64,000 bases of DNA from Methylovirgula sp963708155. GTDB taxonomy: Bacteria > Pseudomonadota > Alphaproteobacteria > Rhizobiales > Beijerinckiaceae. The stretch lies in the NCBI GenBank assembly GCA_963708155.1, contig OY970183.1, forward strand, positions 124,001 to 188,000, in the 5' to 3' direction. How positions within the stretch are numbered: the stretch's first letter is position 1; every line of letters begins with the position of its first letter. Below the pieces are notes generated by a model. It searched no databases, had not been told where the DNA came from, and saw nothing but the letters and a program-made list of their open reading frames with translations. A program made the position numbers and the translations under genes. Positions 26,882 to 35,986 of this stretch are shown piece by piece.

Positions 26882-27077
26882 GCGGTGACACGGACGCTCG
26901 GTCGCCAGGACGCGGACCAATCGGGACTGATTCTCGGTGGGGGGCATCGCATTTGCAAACAGCGGGCGGTCAGCTTTGTGATGACTCGGGCCGGCTGCCG
27001 CGAATGGCTTTTCCGCTTGTCATTGAGATGGCCTGTTCCGACGTTGTTGCGGGTCCACGCTAGGGGGATGAGGGCCG

Positions 27078-27932
27078 ATGTCGACGGAAACCAAGCCGGA
27101 GTCAGGTGAAAAAGCCAAGCCGCTCAAGAAATCCACGGGCGTATCGCCTATAAGCTTTCTGCTGCGCAGCAACTCAGTGACGGGCGTCATCTCGCGCGGA
27201 AAAGCTGCCATTGTGGCACTGATCGCCGGCTGCCTCTTCATTCTCATTCTGACCCTGATTTTTCCGGAGGATAGCTTCTTTGCGGCCATGCTGCTCGAGC
27301 ACAGCCATGAGTTGCCATTTCCTTATCCGTTCACGATTCAGAACTTGATGCATCTCCTGTTCTTCGTCGGGCTCGGCGAGCTGTTTGTGCGAGCACGGAT
27401 CGGCGCATGGGAGTATGCGCAAATCCACGCACATTATCTTCCCGAAGACGAGGCCAGTGTGCTGCGCATCGAGGATCTCGGCTCGATACGCCGCAAGGTC
27501 GCCAATCATTTCGACGGCGAGAACGGGTTTCTGCCGTCGTTTATCAACATGGCGATCTTGCAACTGCAATCGACCCGCTCCATCGACCAGGCGGTGAGCG
27601 TGCTGCAAACCTCCCTAGGAATTAACGAGAGCAAAGTCGAACAGCGATACGCCATGGTGCGCTATTTGGCTTGGGTGATCCCGACCATGGGCTTCATCGG
27701 CACAGTCTCGCATCTCGGCAATGCGCTACGCCTTGTAGACCCCAATCACATGAACATCTCTGCCGTTACGTCAGCGCTGGGAATTGCGTTCAATACGACG
27801 CTCATCGCACTGATCGAAAGCGCCATCCTGGTGTTGATACAAAACGTGGTACAGACGCGCGAAGATGCTGCGGTCGACGATGCCGCCGAATATTGTCTAA
27901 GAAATCTCATCAACCGGCTATATATAACCTGA
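27078..27932 (+). CDS. MotA/TolQ/ExbB-like proton-channel family protein
   Basis: 284 residues with four predicted membrane helices (about 43-62, 87-106, 193-213, 228-258) and a large cytoplasmic part between helices 2 and 3, the usual plan of the family. Helix 3 carries WVIPTMGFIGTV, matching the Pro and Gly-x-x-GT signature, and helix 4 the segment TSALGIAFNTTLIALIESAI, typical of the pore-lining helix. In such complexes five of these subunits surround two TolR/MotB-like subunits and pass H+ or Na+. The next gene supplies the candidate partner, 15 bases downstream. No ZorA-like long tail is seen. Confidence 0.8.
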   Translation: MSTETKPESGEKAKPLKKSTGVSPISFLLRSNSVTGVISRGKAAIVALIAGCLFILILTLIFPEDSFFAAMLLEHSHELPFPYPFTIQNLMHLLFFVGLGELFVRARIGAWEYAQIHAHYLPEDEASVLRIEDLGSIRRKVANHFDGENGFLPSFINMAILQLQSTRSIDQAVSVLQTSLGINESKVEQRYAMVRYLAWVIPTMGFIGTVSHLGNALRLVDPNHMNISAVTSALGIAFNTTLIALIESAILVLIQNVVQTREDAAVDDAAEYCLRNLINRLYIT

Positions 27933-27947
27933 GCGGCGCGAACCCAG

Positions 27948-29321
27948 ATGGCTCGTCGCGACCGCGAAATCAACATTTTCAACATCGCTTTTCTCGATGT
28001 GATCACGGGCGCGATGGGCGCATTCGTATTACTCGTCGTTATCCTTGCACCCTACTATACCGGCTCCGACCCCCGCTCGCGAAAGACGCAGCAGGATGCG
28101 CAGTCCTCCGTCGACAAGGCCCAGAAAAACGTTCAGCAGGCGCAGCAAACAGTGCCGCAAGACAACCAGCGCGCGCAGCAAGCGTTGAAACAGGCACAGG
28201 ACGACCTTGCCAGAGCCAAGCAACAGCTCGACGCGATCACGCAGCAGACCGATCAATTGGCATCGCAGAACAAACGGCTGAGTGCGCTCGATGACCAGCA
28301 GCAGCAACAGCTTAAGCAAGCGCAACAGCAAATTGCCGACCTCCAGAAGCAAGCCGAGCAATCGACGCAACAGGCGCTCGATCGAGCTGAGCAGAACATG
28401 CAGCAGGCCGATGAGGCCATGCAGACTGATGATGTCGAGAAACTGAAGCGATTGCTCGCCCAGGCGCGCGCCGACTTGCAGGCGGCGCGGCAACAGCTCG
28501 ACGCGCTAAGCCAGGAACTCGCCAAAGCGCGCAAGGATCTTGAGAAAGCGCGCGAAGAGGCCGCAGCCCTGCGCGAGCGTCTTCAGCAAGCGATGGCCGA
28601 GGTGGAAGACCTCAAGAAGCAATTGGCCGACGCGCAACAAGAGCGGGCCCGGGCGATGGCGGAAGCGCAACAAATGCAGCAGCAACGCGATCAGGCGATC
28701 GCGTGGGGCCAGCAGATGCGACAGGAGCTTGCCGCCGCGCAACAGAGAGTCCAGCAGGCGCTGAACGAGCGCGATCAGGCGGAGCAAGCGGCGCAGGCCA
28801 GGAAACAGACCCTGGATCAGTCCGCGCCGCCCGCGGTGCGCTGGGTTCTGATCGACGTCGTCGCGACGCCCGCGTGCAACACCGTGGGGTTTAGGCCAAG
28901 TTACAGGCCCGTCCCTTCGTCCGTGCCGCGACTGCCGGGGTTTTCCTCAACGAACGATCTTTTGGAGTACGTGACCCGGGGCATACAGAGATCATTTTTC
29001 ATACCGTTCGGCGAACCCAATAAATTCAGCACCTCGCAGCCTTTTCGCCGCGAGTTCGTAGTAGGTCTCCCGCTTCCTGACCTGAGGCTGATGGTTGGAT
29101 TTTCGCCTGACTCGTCCGCGCCGCCGGGCTGCGAGGCGGGAGCGCGATTTTCGATGTCAACTTACGCAAAAGATGGGGTGCAAATCCGGACATGGTCCAT
29201 TGGGTCGCGGCCGTTCGCCAGCATGCACCCCACGCTGTTCAGCACAGTGCCGCCTGCGGATAATGTCACGCCCACCGCCGACGACATTGCGCTCTGGAAC
29301 AAGCTCGGAGGCAATCCCTGA
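27948..29321 (+). CDS. TolR/MotB-like protein with long periplasmic coiled coil
   Basis: 457 residues. The N-terminus (REINIFNIAFLDVITGAMGAF) holds a single membrane helix with an acidic residue, D17, at the position of the ion-carrying Asp of MotB/ExbD/TolR. From about residue 45 to 290 the chain is a continuous Gln/Ala/Lys-rich coiled coil. A C-terminal domain of about 165 residues (VRWVLIDVVATPACNTVGF and EFVVGLPLPDLRLMVGF) is not recognised. No OmpA-like peptidoglycan-binding motif was found. If N-in, the coil would span the periplasm, like TolA or GldM. The stop overlaps the next start (TGATG). Confidence 0.75.
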   Translation: MARRDREINIFNIAFLDVITGAMGAFVLLVVILAPYYTGSDPRSRKTQQDAQSSVDKAQKNVQQAQQTVPQDNQRAQQALKQAQDDLARAKQQLDAITQQTDQLASQNKRLSALDDQQQQQLKQAQQQIADLQKQAEQSTQQALDRAEQNMQQADEAMQTDDVEKLKRLLAQARADLQAARQQLDALSQELAKARKDLEKAREEAAALRERLQQAMAEVEDLKKQLADAQQERARAMAEAQQMQQQRDQAIAWGQQMRQELAAAQQRVQQALNERDQAEQAAQARKQTLDQSAPPAVRWVLIDVVATPACNTVGFRPSYRPVPSSVPRLPGFSSTNDLLEYVTRGIQRSFFIPFGEPNKFSTSQPFRREFVVGLPLPDLRLMVGFSPDSSAPPGCEAGARFSMSTYAKDGVQIRTWSIGSRPFASMHPTLFSTVPPADNVTPTADDIALWNKLGGNP

Positions 29322-30670
29322 TGCCATACTTCGTTCGTTGCATTGAAGGGCATGTCTTTGACGCGGATATCTCGGCGCAATGTCCGACCTGCGGCGCATT
29401 CGTTGATGTGCCAACGCCGCTGCCCGCGACCGCCGCGCCTTCACAGCCAGCGACCAAATCTCCCATTCTTGCCTCGCCGGGCGCTTCGATCGCCGCCACG
29501 CAGACGAATGCGCCGCCGATGGGCGCGGCGATCCTGGGCCGCCTCTCGGGGTCGGTGCTGCTGATCGTCCTGATCAGCGCGCTTCTCGGCATTGCCGGGG
29601 TCGGAATTGCATACTTTCTCTTCCGGCCAGCCAATTGGCCGCCGCAGTTCGCGCAACGAATGTCGCCCGTCCCGGCGTCGGCAAAAGCAACGGTGTCCAA
29701 GGCTCCACTCCCAGTCGTCGAAGCAACAAAACCGACAGCAACATCGAAAATTGAGCCATCGAACGTCGCACCGGCAAATCCGACACCAGCGTCTACAGCT
29801 CCCGCGTCACCGCCGGTCGTAGAGGTTGAGATCGCCAGCACGATCGAGTTGGCGCTGACGACGGCGCGAATGGAAACGCTTTATCAGCAGCGCGACTATG
29901 TGCGGGCCGCGACAATCGCCCGCGATCTCGCTGCAAAGGATAATGCGATAGCCCTGTTTATCCTCGGGGCGTTGCAGACCGGCGTCATGGGGCCGGAGAA
30001 TCCGAGCGAGGCGCGCAAGCAATTCACTGCAGCTGCCGCACTCGGCGATGTGCGTTCGGCGGTCATCGCGGCCAATATGATCGGACGGGGCCTAGGGGGA
30101 CCGCAAGATGTGCAAGGCGCCGAGGCGCTCTATTTTTACGCAGCGCGCAACGGCGCGCCCGACGCGGAACGCGAGTTGGCGCTTCTCCATCTCAGCGCCG
30201 AGCGCGGCATCACGGTTAGCGAAGCCTACAACAATCTCATGGCTGGCAAGAACGTCGACGAGTTCTGGCGGCTGATGAACGAGATGATCGCCGCGCACAG
30301 CCCGCCAGCCACCTGCCTTGCGGGCTGGCTCTACGGCCATGGCAATTCGACTCCGCGAGATCTCAACCGCGCATTGGATTTATTCAAGGCCGGGGCTGCC
30401 ATTGCCAACCCTTCGTGTCTTTTGGGCTTAGCGAGAATAGCAGCAACGGGAATCCCGCAATTGCCAAGGGACCCGGTCGCCAGCGATGTACTTCTACATC
30501 TCGCAGCCCGTGTCCTCGGACCCAAATCCTCGCAAGGCCTTGATGCCGAGTTGGCGGCGCTGGAAAGCAAAATGTCTGCGGCTGACAGAGCCAAAGCCGA
30601 AGAATTATATCAGAGTTCAATTCCGCCGGCCGCCGCGACGCGGAATCCGGCGTTGGCCGCCCACCCCTGA
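29321..30670 (+). CDS. zinc-ribbon-like/TM/Sel1-repeat protein 1
   Basis: 449 residues. The N-terminus FVRCIEGHVFDADISAQCPT has C7, H11, C21 and C24 as a C-x3-H-x9-C-x2-C metal site. One membrane helix (about 67-91) follows, then a Pro/Ala/Thr-rich linker and Sel1/TPR-like helical repeats from about residue 190 (AIALFILGALQTGVMGPENP, SEARKQFTAAAALGDVRSAV). Predicted topology: metal site in the cytoplasm, repeats in the periplasm. GGAGG and a one-base overlap with the upstream stop show co-translation with the stator-like gene. Confidence 0.75.
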   Translation: MPYFVRCIEGHVFDADISAQCPTCGAFVDVPTPLPATAAPSQPATKSPILASPGASIAATQTNAPPMGAAILGRLSGSVLLIVLISALLGIAGVGIAYFLFRPANWPPQFAQRMSPVPASAKATVSKAPLPVVEATKPTATSKIEPSNVAPANPTPASTAPASPPVVEVEIASTIELALTTARMETLYQQRDYVRAATIARDLAAKDNAIALFILGALQTGVMGPENPSEARKQFTAAAALGDVRSAVIAANMIGRGLGGPQDVQGAEALYFYAARNGAPDAERELALLHLSAERGITVSEAYNNLMAGKNVDEFWRLMNEMIAAHSPPATCLAGWLYGHGNSTPRDLNRALDLFKAGAAIANPSCLLGLARIAATGIPQLPRDPVASDVLLHLAARVLGPKSSQGLDAELAALESKMSAADRAKAEELYQSSIPPAAATRNPALAAHP

Positions 30671-30705
30671 GCAGCGGTCACGCCACGGCATATATAACGG
30701 AGCGC

Positions 30706-32076
30706 ATGATGGCGCATTTCGTACGCTGCATCGATGGGCATGTCTTTGATGCCTCGAAGACGACGATCTGTCCCATTTGCGGTGCAGTCGTAGCGGGCCT
30801 GGCGGCGGCAGTCGAGGAACCACCTTCATCCACGCCGCAGGCGGCGGCCGTTACAGGTTCGACGCGGCATATGCCGCTCCTGGCAGGAATCGCGCTACTG
30901 GTGTTCGGCGGCGGCGCCGGCGCACTCCTCTACGTGCTTCATCGCCCAGGGCCTCCGGCGGCCGTCAGCGCCGTAAGTTCGACGAACAAAGGGCCGAATA
31001 AAGCTGCGAGCAGCGGTACCTCTGCACCCTCGCCGCCAGTGGTAGCGGCGCCCGTCCCTGCGCCGCCAAGCGATGATCATACAACCAGCCAATCCTCGCC
31101 AGCAGCGGCGCCCCGCAACCAGGCTTTTTCAGCGCCGGTGCCGCCGAGTCCGATCCCGGCCGAACCGGCGCAGCCGTCCCAGGGAGCTGTCAACGCCAAT
31201 ATCAGCGATACGCTGCAAACAACACTCGACCTCATACGCACATTCGTCGCGTTCCGCGCCAAGCGATATTCGGATGTGCTTTCGATGGCCGAACCGTTGA
31301 TCTCCCGCAACAATCCAGTAGCAATGTACTTCAAGGCCGGAATTCTGACGAACGGCCTCGCGGGGCAGCGCGATCTTTCGCAGGCGCGTGCGCTATTGCG
31401 AGACGCCGCACAACGCGGCGATCCCACCTCCCTCCTGTTCATGGCACGATTCCTGGAGAAGGGAATCGGTGGCCCGCAAGACCTGGACACGGCGAAAAGG
31501 CTCTACATCTTGGCTGCTCAAGGGATGGCGAACGGGGCCGATCAGGATGTCGCACGGCTGGGACTGAGCGGCGATGTCGGCCTCACTGCACTCCAGGCCT
31601 ATCAGACGCTAAGCGCGGGGAACGCGACGCCGGAAGCGATGCGCGACGCCGGCACGGCGCTTTGGAATCTGGCGCATCAGGGCCTTACGCCGGCGGTATG
31701 TCTGTCGGCGCAACTGTTCTCGCTAGCCAAAGCACGTGGGTGGAACGTCGCCAAACTCAGCACGGGCGCCCAGGTCGGGAGTGACCAGAGCGAGGCGCTG
31801 CGACTTAACAGCTTTCAATACGGCGCGCCGCGCGGCGATCCGTGGTGCGAATGGGGAATGGGAGAATTCGCCTCGACCGGAGGCCAGAATTATCCGAAAA
31901 ATCTGGTGGAAGCCGACGTATTTTATCGGTTGACCATGCTCAACACACGGCTCGGGGCCGACGCGAAGCAGGTTAAACAGCAACTTGCTGCCGTGGAGGG
32001 TCAGATGACGCCGGAGGAAAAGGCGCAAGCCAATGGCTTGTTTCACAGCGCGATTCCGGCCAGCATGGCGCCGTAA
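30706..32076 (+). CDS. zinc-ribbon-like/TM/Sel1-repeat protein 2
   Basis: 456 residues, paralogue of the preceding gene. The site C8-x3-H12-x9-C22-x2-C25 (FVRCIDGHVFDASKTTICPI) has identical spacing. The membrane helix is near 55-75 (LAGIALLVFGGGAGALLYVL), followed by a longer Pro/Ala/Ser linker and Sel1-type repeats (NPVAMYFKAGILTNGLAGQR, PTSLLFMARFLEKGIGGPQD). Outside the N-terminus and repeat cores the sequence has diverged strongly from its neighbours, so the three are not recent copies. Confidence 0.75.
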   Translation: MMAHFVRCIDGHVFDASKTTICPICGAVVAGLAAAVEEPPSSTPQAAAVTGSTRHMPLLAGIALLVFGGGAGALLYVLHRPGPPAAVSAVSSTNKGPNKAASSGTSAPSPPVVAAPVPAPPSDDHTTSQSSPAAAPRNQAFSAPVPPSPIPAEPAQPSQGAVNANISDTLQTTLDLIRTFVAFRAKRYSDVLSMAEPLISRNNPVAMYFKAGILTNGLAGQRDLSQARALLRDAAQRGDPTSLLFMARFLEKGIGGPQDLDTAKRLYILAAQGMANGADQDVARLGLSGDVGLTALQAYQTLSAGNATPEAMRDAGTALWNLAHQGLTPAVCLSAQLFSLAKARGWNVAKLSTGAQVGSDQSEALRLNSFQYGAPRGDPWCEWGMGEFASTGGQNYPKNLVEADVFYRLTMLNTRLGADAKQVKQQLAAVEGQMTPEEKAQANGLFHSAIPASMAP

Positions 32077-32091
32077 AGCAGCGGGATAAAC

Positions 32092-33762
32092 ATGCCGCAT
32101 TTCGTCCGTTGTATCGAAGGCCACGTCTTCGACGCGCAGTCCACGTCTCAGTGCCCGATCTGCGGTGCGACGGTCGTGGTCGCGGCCGCTGCACCTACGC
32201 CGGAAGCGGTCGAATCCGCGCAGGATTCTTTAGTCGCTGCCACGAGCCGTGCGTCGATGCTTTTGGTGACCGGTGGCATCGGACTTGGATTGCTTGCGGC
32301 CGCCGCGGCAATTTGGATTTCCTTACGCCCCCCGGCGGCTGCAACGCATCTCAACGCGGAATCAGCCGATCTGTCTGGCCCAGCTTTCTCCGCGCCGAAA
32401 AAGCCTTCAACGGTCCCGAAATCCATTGCCGCGCTGGTCGTCACACCCGCGTCTTCGGCCAGTTCATTGCGGCCGGCCGGTGTCGCCCCAGTACCGCCAG
32501 AGGCACCCGCCAACCCGGTGCCCTCGACTGCTCCGGTTCCGGGCCCTCCACTGACGACAGGGCCCGCGGCTTCAACTAATTCATTGCAATCGGTCAATCC
32601 CGCCCCGGCACCGTTGGGAGCACCCTCTAATGCTGTTTCACTGGCTCCTGCTGTTCCACTGACTCCGACACCCGCGCTGACGCCGCAGCCTGCAACTTCC
32701 GCCACTCCATCCCAACAAGCCAATCTGCAATCATCCCCCTCCCCTCTTGAGAGCGATCTTAATTCGCGGGCGGTAACGACGGGTCCCCTCGACGGAGAAC
32801 ACTTCAAGGCGGCGTTCGAAAATGTGCTCGATAAACTTGGCGCGCTCGTTCCGATTGAGCCGGACGTTATCAACATCGCTGTCGGAATCGCCGGCCTCAA
32901 TTTATTCGATCATGGCGAAGAGCAGGCCGGCCTTGAAATGCTGCAACAGGCGGCAGCGTCCAATGTTCCCTTCGCCGCCGCCGCGCTTGGCCAACGTTAT
33001 TTTAACGGCACACGAACGCTGCAACGTGACTATGCGCAGGCCTATCGCTGGTTCGACGTGGCCAGTCTCGCCGACGTTCCTGTCGCAAATTATGAACTGG
33101 CAGTGATGTATGTGCGCGGGCTTGGGGTTCGGCGCGATTTTAAGCTCGCAGGCCATTATTTTCTCGCCGCCTACCATGGCGGGTTTGCGTCCGCAGTGCA
33201 GATTGTGACCGCGGCGCGACGAAGGGGGCGAGCGGAGCGCGAACTGCTTCACAGAATGGGCCTTGATCCGGCCGGCATGGGAATGACCGTGCTGGAATAT
33301 TATGACGCCCGCCGCGCCACCGATCCCGCCGGCGCGCTCGCAGCGATAAAGCAACTCGCAGCCGGATTACAGACGCCAGCGCCGTACATCCTGGCGATGG
33401 CGGAGTGGGATGGCGATAGCGGGACACCAGATCGCGCCGCCGCGGTCAAACATTTTTTGGTCGCGGTGGGCGGCGGCGCTTTCGGCGCGTTGATTCCGGT
33501 CGCCGAGGCGTCGCTCGACGGAACGCTCGGCGCGCCTAATCCTGCGCAAGCCGGGCTTGTCGCAAGTTTGGCACGACAGTTCAGCAAAGCGCTTTCAGCA
33601 GAAGATGTCGCCAAATTGGATAGCGTCTACAAAGAGGCCCTAGAGAAGGCAACGCTCGATCAACAGTCTCAACTGCAACATCTAAGCGAGTTACTGGGAC
33701 AAGTCGCGGTTACCGGATCTGACACAAGCGCATCGTCCGAACCGGGATCGAGCAAACCCTAG
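32092..33762 (+). CDS. zinc-ribbon-like/TM/Sel1-repeat protein 3
   Basis: 556 residues, the longest of the three. It has the same N-terminal C7-x3-H11-x9-C21-x2-C24 and a membrane helix (about 58-78). A very long Pro/Ala/Thr/Ser linker (about 90-225) would let the repeat domain reach far across the periplasm. Sel1-like repeats include AAALGQRYFNGTRTLQRDYA and YELAVMYVRGLGVRRDFKLA. It begins 15 bases after the previous stop and closes the operon; the next gene is on the other strand. Confidence 0.75.
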   Translation: MPHFVRCIEGHVFDAQSTSQCPICGATVVVAAAAPTPEAVESAQDSLVAATSRASMLLVTGGIGLGLLAAAAAIWISLRPPAAATHLNAESADLSGPAFSAPKKPSTVPKSIAALVVTPASSASSLRPAGVAPVPPEAPANPVPSTAPVPGPPLTTGPAASTNSLQSVNPAPAPLGAPSNAVSLAPAVPLTPTPALTPQPATSATPSQQANLQSSPSPLESDLNSRAVTTGPLDGEHFKAAFENVLDKLGALVPIEPDVINIAVGIAGLNLFDHGEEQAGLEMLQQAAASNVPFAAAALGQRYFNGTRTLQRDYAQAYRWFDVASLADVPVANYELAVMYVRGLGVRRDFKLAGHYFLAAYHGGFASAVQIVTAARRRGRAERELLHRMGLDPAGMGMTVLEYYDARRATDPAGALAAIKQLAAGLQTPAPYILAMAEWDGDSGTPDRAAAVKHFLVAVGGGAFGALIPVAEASLDGTLGAPNPAQAGLVASLARQFSKALSAEDVAKLDSVYKEALEKATLDQQSQLQHLSELLGQVAVTGSDTSASSEPGSSKP

Positions 33763-33773
33763 TAGCGGCCGAC

Positions 33774-33968
33774 TTAAGGGTTGGAGCTGGTCTTTTCTCT
33801 AGCAACAAGCTTCGTGGCAAGCCACGCAGCAAAAAAACAACTCAAAGCTAAAATTACAAGAGTTGCAATCAACAGCCCTACGCCATCCGAACTGAGCCAC
33901 CAATGTACCCCTGCGACTGCTGCACCAAACAGAAAACAGTAAAAGACGCGCCAATAAATCCACTTCAT
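33774..33968 (-). CDS. small two-helix membrane protein
   Basis: 64 residues. Two hydrophobic helices (YWRVFYCFLFGAAVAGVHWW and GLLIATLVILALSCFFAAWL) separated by a short polar loop, with a basic C-terminus. It converges on the Sel1 operon with an 11-base gap. No family recognised. Confidence 0.5.
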   Translation of the reverse strand: MKWIYWRVFYCFLFGAAVAGVHWWLSSDGVGLLIATLVILALSCFFAAWLATKLVAREKTSSNP

Positions 33969-34720
33969 TGCTTTTTTCCGGCTAGGTTATCGCTGGATAT
34001 GGATTGTACCTCTGCCTTAGACGATGAGGGCCGAGGCAGTTTCGAGTACTAACTCTATCAACCGAGACCGCCGCCGCTCAGACTTTGAACGCTATGGCCG
34101 ATCCGTCGCCGCCGGTCAACGAGTGCGGCAAAGGATCTTTTGACGACGACTCTTTGCCGGCTGACCGAGATTAAGAAGAGTTGACCATGCGAGTTGAAAG
34201 TCCGCGCTCCGGACCCATCTGGGCTCTGGAATTATAAGCTACTGAGGACGCATCGCGACAAAAACTCATCCAAAACGTCGGAATCGAAAATCACTTGCGA
34301 GCCCGCGACGGTAATTGGCGTAGCGCTATCCTACCCCCAAGTCGCATCGTGACACACGATAGTGCATATGCCGAAAAGTGCACTGAACGGATTTGCAGCT
34401 TATCAGCCAAATCTCCGCTTTGCGCCCAAGTCGATTGCCCGAGTGATCGAGCTTCTGCCGCTTGTAATTGCCCATTGCCTTCGCTTTGCCAGACTCTCTC
34501 ACACGCCATAACTACAACCAACGCGTGTAAGTCGCAGTTTGAATTTCGCCTCCTCCAAGATCAAAATCGCGAGAAATCGTGGACTGTGCCTAGACGATAC
34601 CTTGAGAGTGCCTCGCCTTGCGAGATATGGTTCTGCCGAAGCCACTTCCAATCCGCTCGGTTCCAGGTAAGCGCATTCGATGGCGAGTACTGGCGCGCGA
34701 TGTGTTGACTATGCTGTCGT
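33969..34720. other. intergenic stretch, no supported gene
   Basis: About 750 bases. Frames of 76 and 137 codons on opposite strands overlap each other and show no domain or ribosome site. Base composition is less GC-rich than the flanking operon. Confidence 0.4.
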
Positions 34721-35986
34721 GTGCTGAGTTTGAAGGCTAGGAGCTTGCGCTTGTACCACGATGCAGTGGCCACTACACCTTTAGAGACCGTTATTGGTCG
34801 CAACGGCCGCATTACATTCCTCCGGAATGATCTCATTATCGGAAGGGCGCTGCGATCGTACGGAGAATGGGCCGAAAACGAAATAAGACTTCTTCGGCGC
34901 CTGATCTCGGCCGGCGACGCGGTTCTCGACATTGGTGCAAATATCGGGACTCACGCGCTGGCCCTCGCGGCGCAAGTGGGAACGCGAGGAACGCTAATTG
35001 CGATAGAGCCACGTCCTGAGATATTTGAGTTATTGCGTCAGAATGTCGAACAAAACGACCTGCGCCAGGTCCGCCTTGAGCACGCAGCGGCCGGTGCAGA
35101 ACTAAGTGAAATTATTGTCCCGACGTTAGACATCAATGCGTCGAGCAACTTTGGTTCCCTTAGTTTGCTGCCTGACACGGTACCGGTAGCGGCGTCGGAT
35201 TTCCGTCACGTCCGCATGTTGACTGTTGATTCCCTTGCTCTCTCGACCTGCTCACTCATTAAGATTGATGTGGAAGGAATGGAGGCCTTGGTTCTCGCTG
35301 GAGCAACGCGAACGATTCGCGATCTCAAGCCCTTTATCTATGCAGAATGTAATACGTTAGAAAACGGCATTGCAATTAAGTCGAGGCTCGATGAGCTCGG
35401 ATACAAATGTTTCCTTCATCTGGCAGATGCCTACAATCCGAAGAATTTTTTGGGCAACGCCGATAACTGGCTCGGCGATGCCCGCGAAGCAGCCATTCTC
35501 GGCGTACATCCTGATCATATCGACGCCATCCTCGATTTAATGCGGGAACCGGACGAGCTCCTTTTGCCCGCCGACGACGCAGACGCCATTGCTTTCGGTC
35601 TTCTTCAAAAGCCGCAGTTCTTCTCTGAAGCTCTAAGTGTTAGCTCGGCGGCGATCGCGTACCACGGCAAGACAAAATCACCTGGGGAGCCTGCAACGTC
35701 GCGGGCGCTGGTAGAAAATGCGCTCAACGAGCTGACCGGTCTGCGAACACGGTTGGATATCGCGATCAGCGAGCGTGAAAAGGCGACGCTCCAATTTGGC
35801 TTACTGAAGTCTCAGCGGGACGCGGCACTGAGTGAATTGAATTGTCTAGAGACGCAGATAACTGCCCTGAAGGGTAGAATTGCTGATTTGATAGCTGTGA
35901 CTGATGGAGAGCGAGACTTTCTTTCGCCGCTCCGATTTCCCGGACCGCTAAGCGCAGATCGGATAGCAAGGCATCGCGATCGGTGA
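34721..35986 (+). CDS. FkbM-family methyltransferase with C-terminal coiled coil
   Basis: The start appears to be GTG; no upstream ATG is in frame. The SAM-binding glycine loop is VLDIGANIGTHALALAA (68-84), followed by an acidic residue in AIEPRPE and the FkbM motifs MLTVDSL, SLIKIDVEGME and PFIYAECN. The family O-methylates sugars or secondary metabolites. After about residue 330 a non-family extension forms a coiled coil (LTGLRTRLDIAISEREKATL, LKSQRDAALSELNCLETQI). Coiled-coil tails are seen in glycan-modifying multidomain proteins. Its end overlaps an antisense frame. Confidence 0.8.
   Translation: MLSLKARSLRLYHDAVATTPLETVIGRNGRITFLRNDLIIGRALRSYGEWAENEIRLLRRLISAGDAVLDIGANIGTHALALAAQVGTRGTLIAIEPRPEIFELLRQNVEQNDLRQVRLEHAAAGAELSEIIVPTLDINASSNFGSLSLLPDTVPVAASDFRHVRMLTVDSLALSTCSLIKIDVEGMEALVLAGATRTIRDLKPFIYAECNTLENGIAIKSRLDELGYKCFLHLADAYNPKNFLGNADNWLGDAREAAILGVHPDHIDAILDLMREPDELLLPADDADAIAFGLLQKPQFFSEALSVSSAAIAYHGKTKSPGEPATSRALVENALNELTGLRTRLDIAISEREKATLQFGLLKSQRDAALSELNCLETQITALKGRIADLIAVTDGERDFLSPLRFPGPLSADRIARHRDR

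Noticed and set aside
26878..27063. 61-codon frame starting with ATGA overlap after the DUF805 gene
   Set aside because: The overlap is attractive, but the sequence has no hydrophobic or domain pattern and no clear ribosome site.
27078..29321. Assignment of the stator-like pair as Zorya ZorA/ZorB
   Set aside because: The first protein lacks the long ZorA tail, the second lacks an OmpA-like domain, and no helicase or nuclease gene lies nearby.
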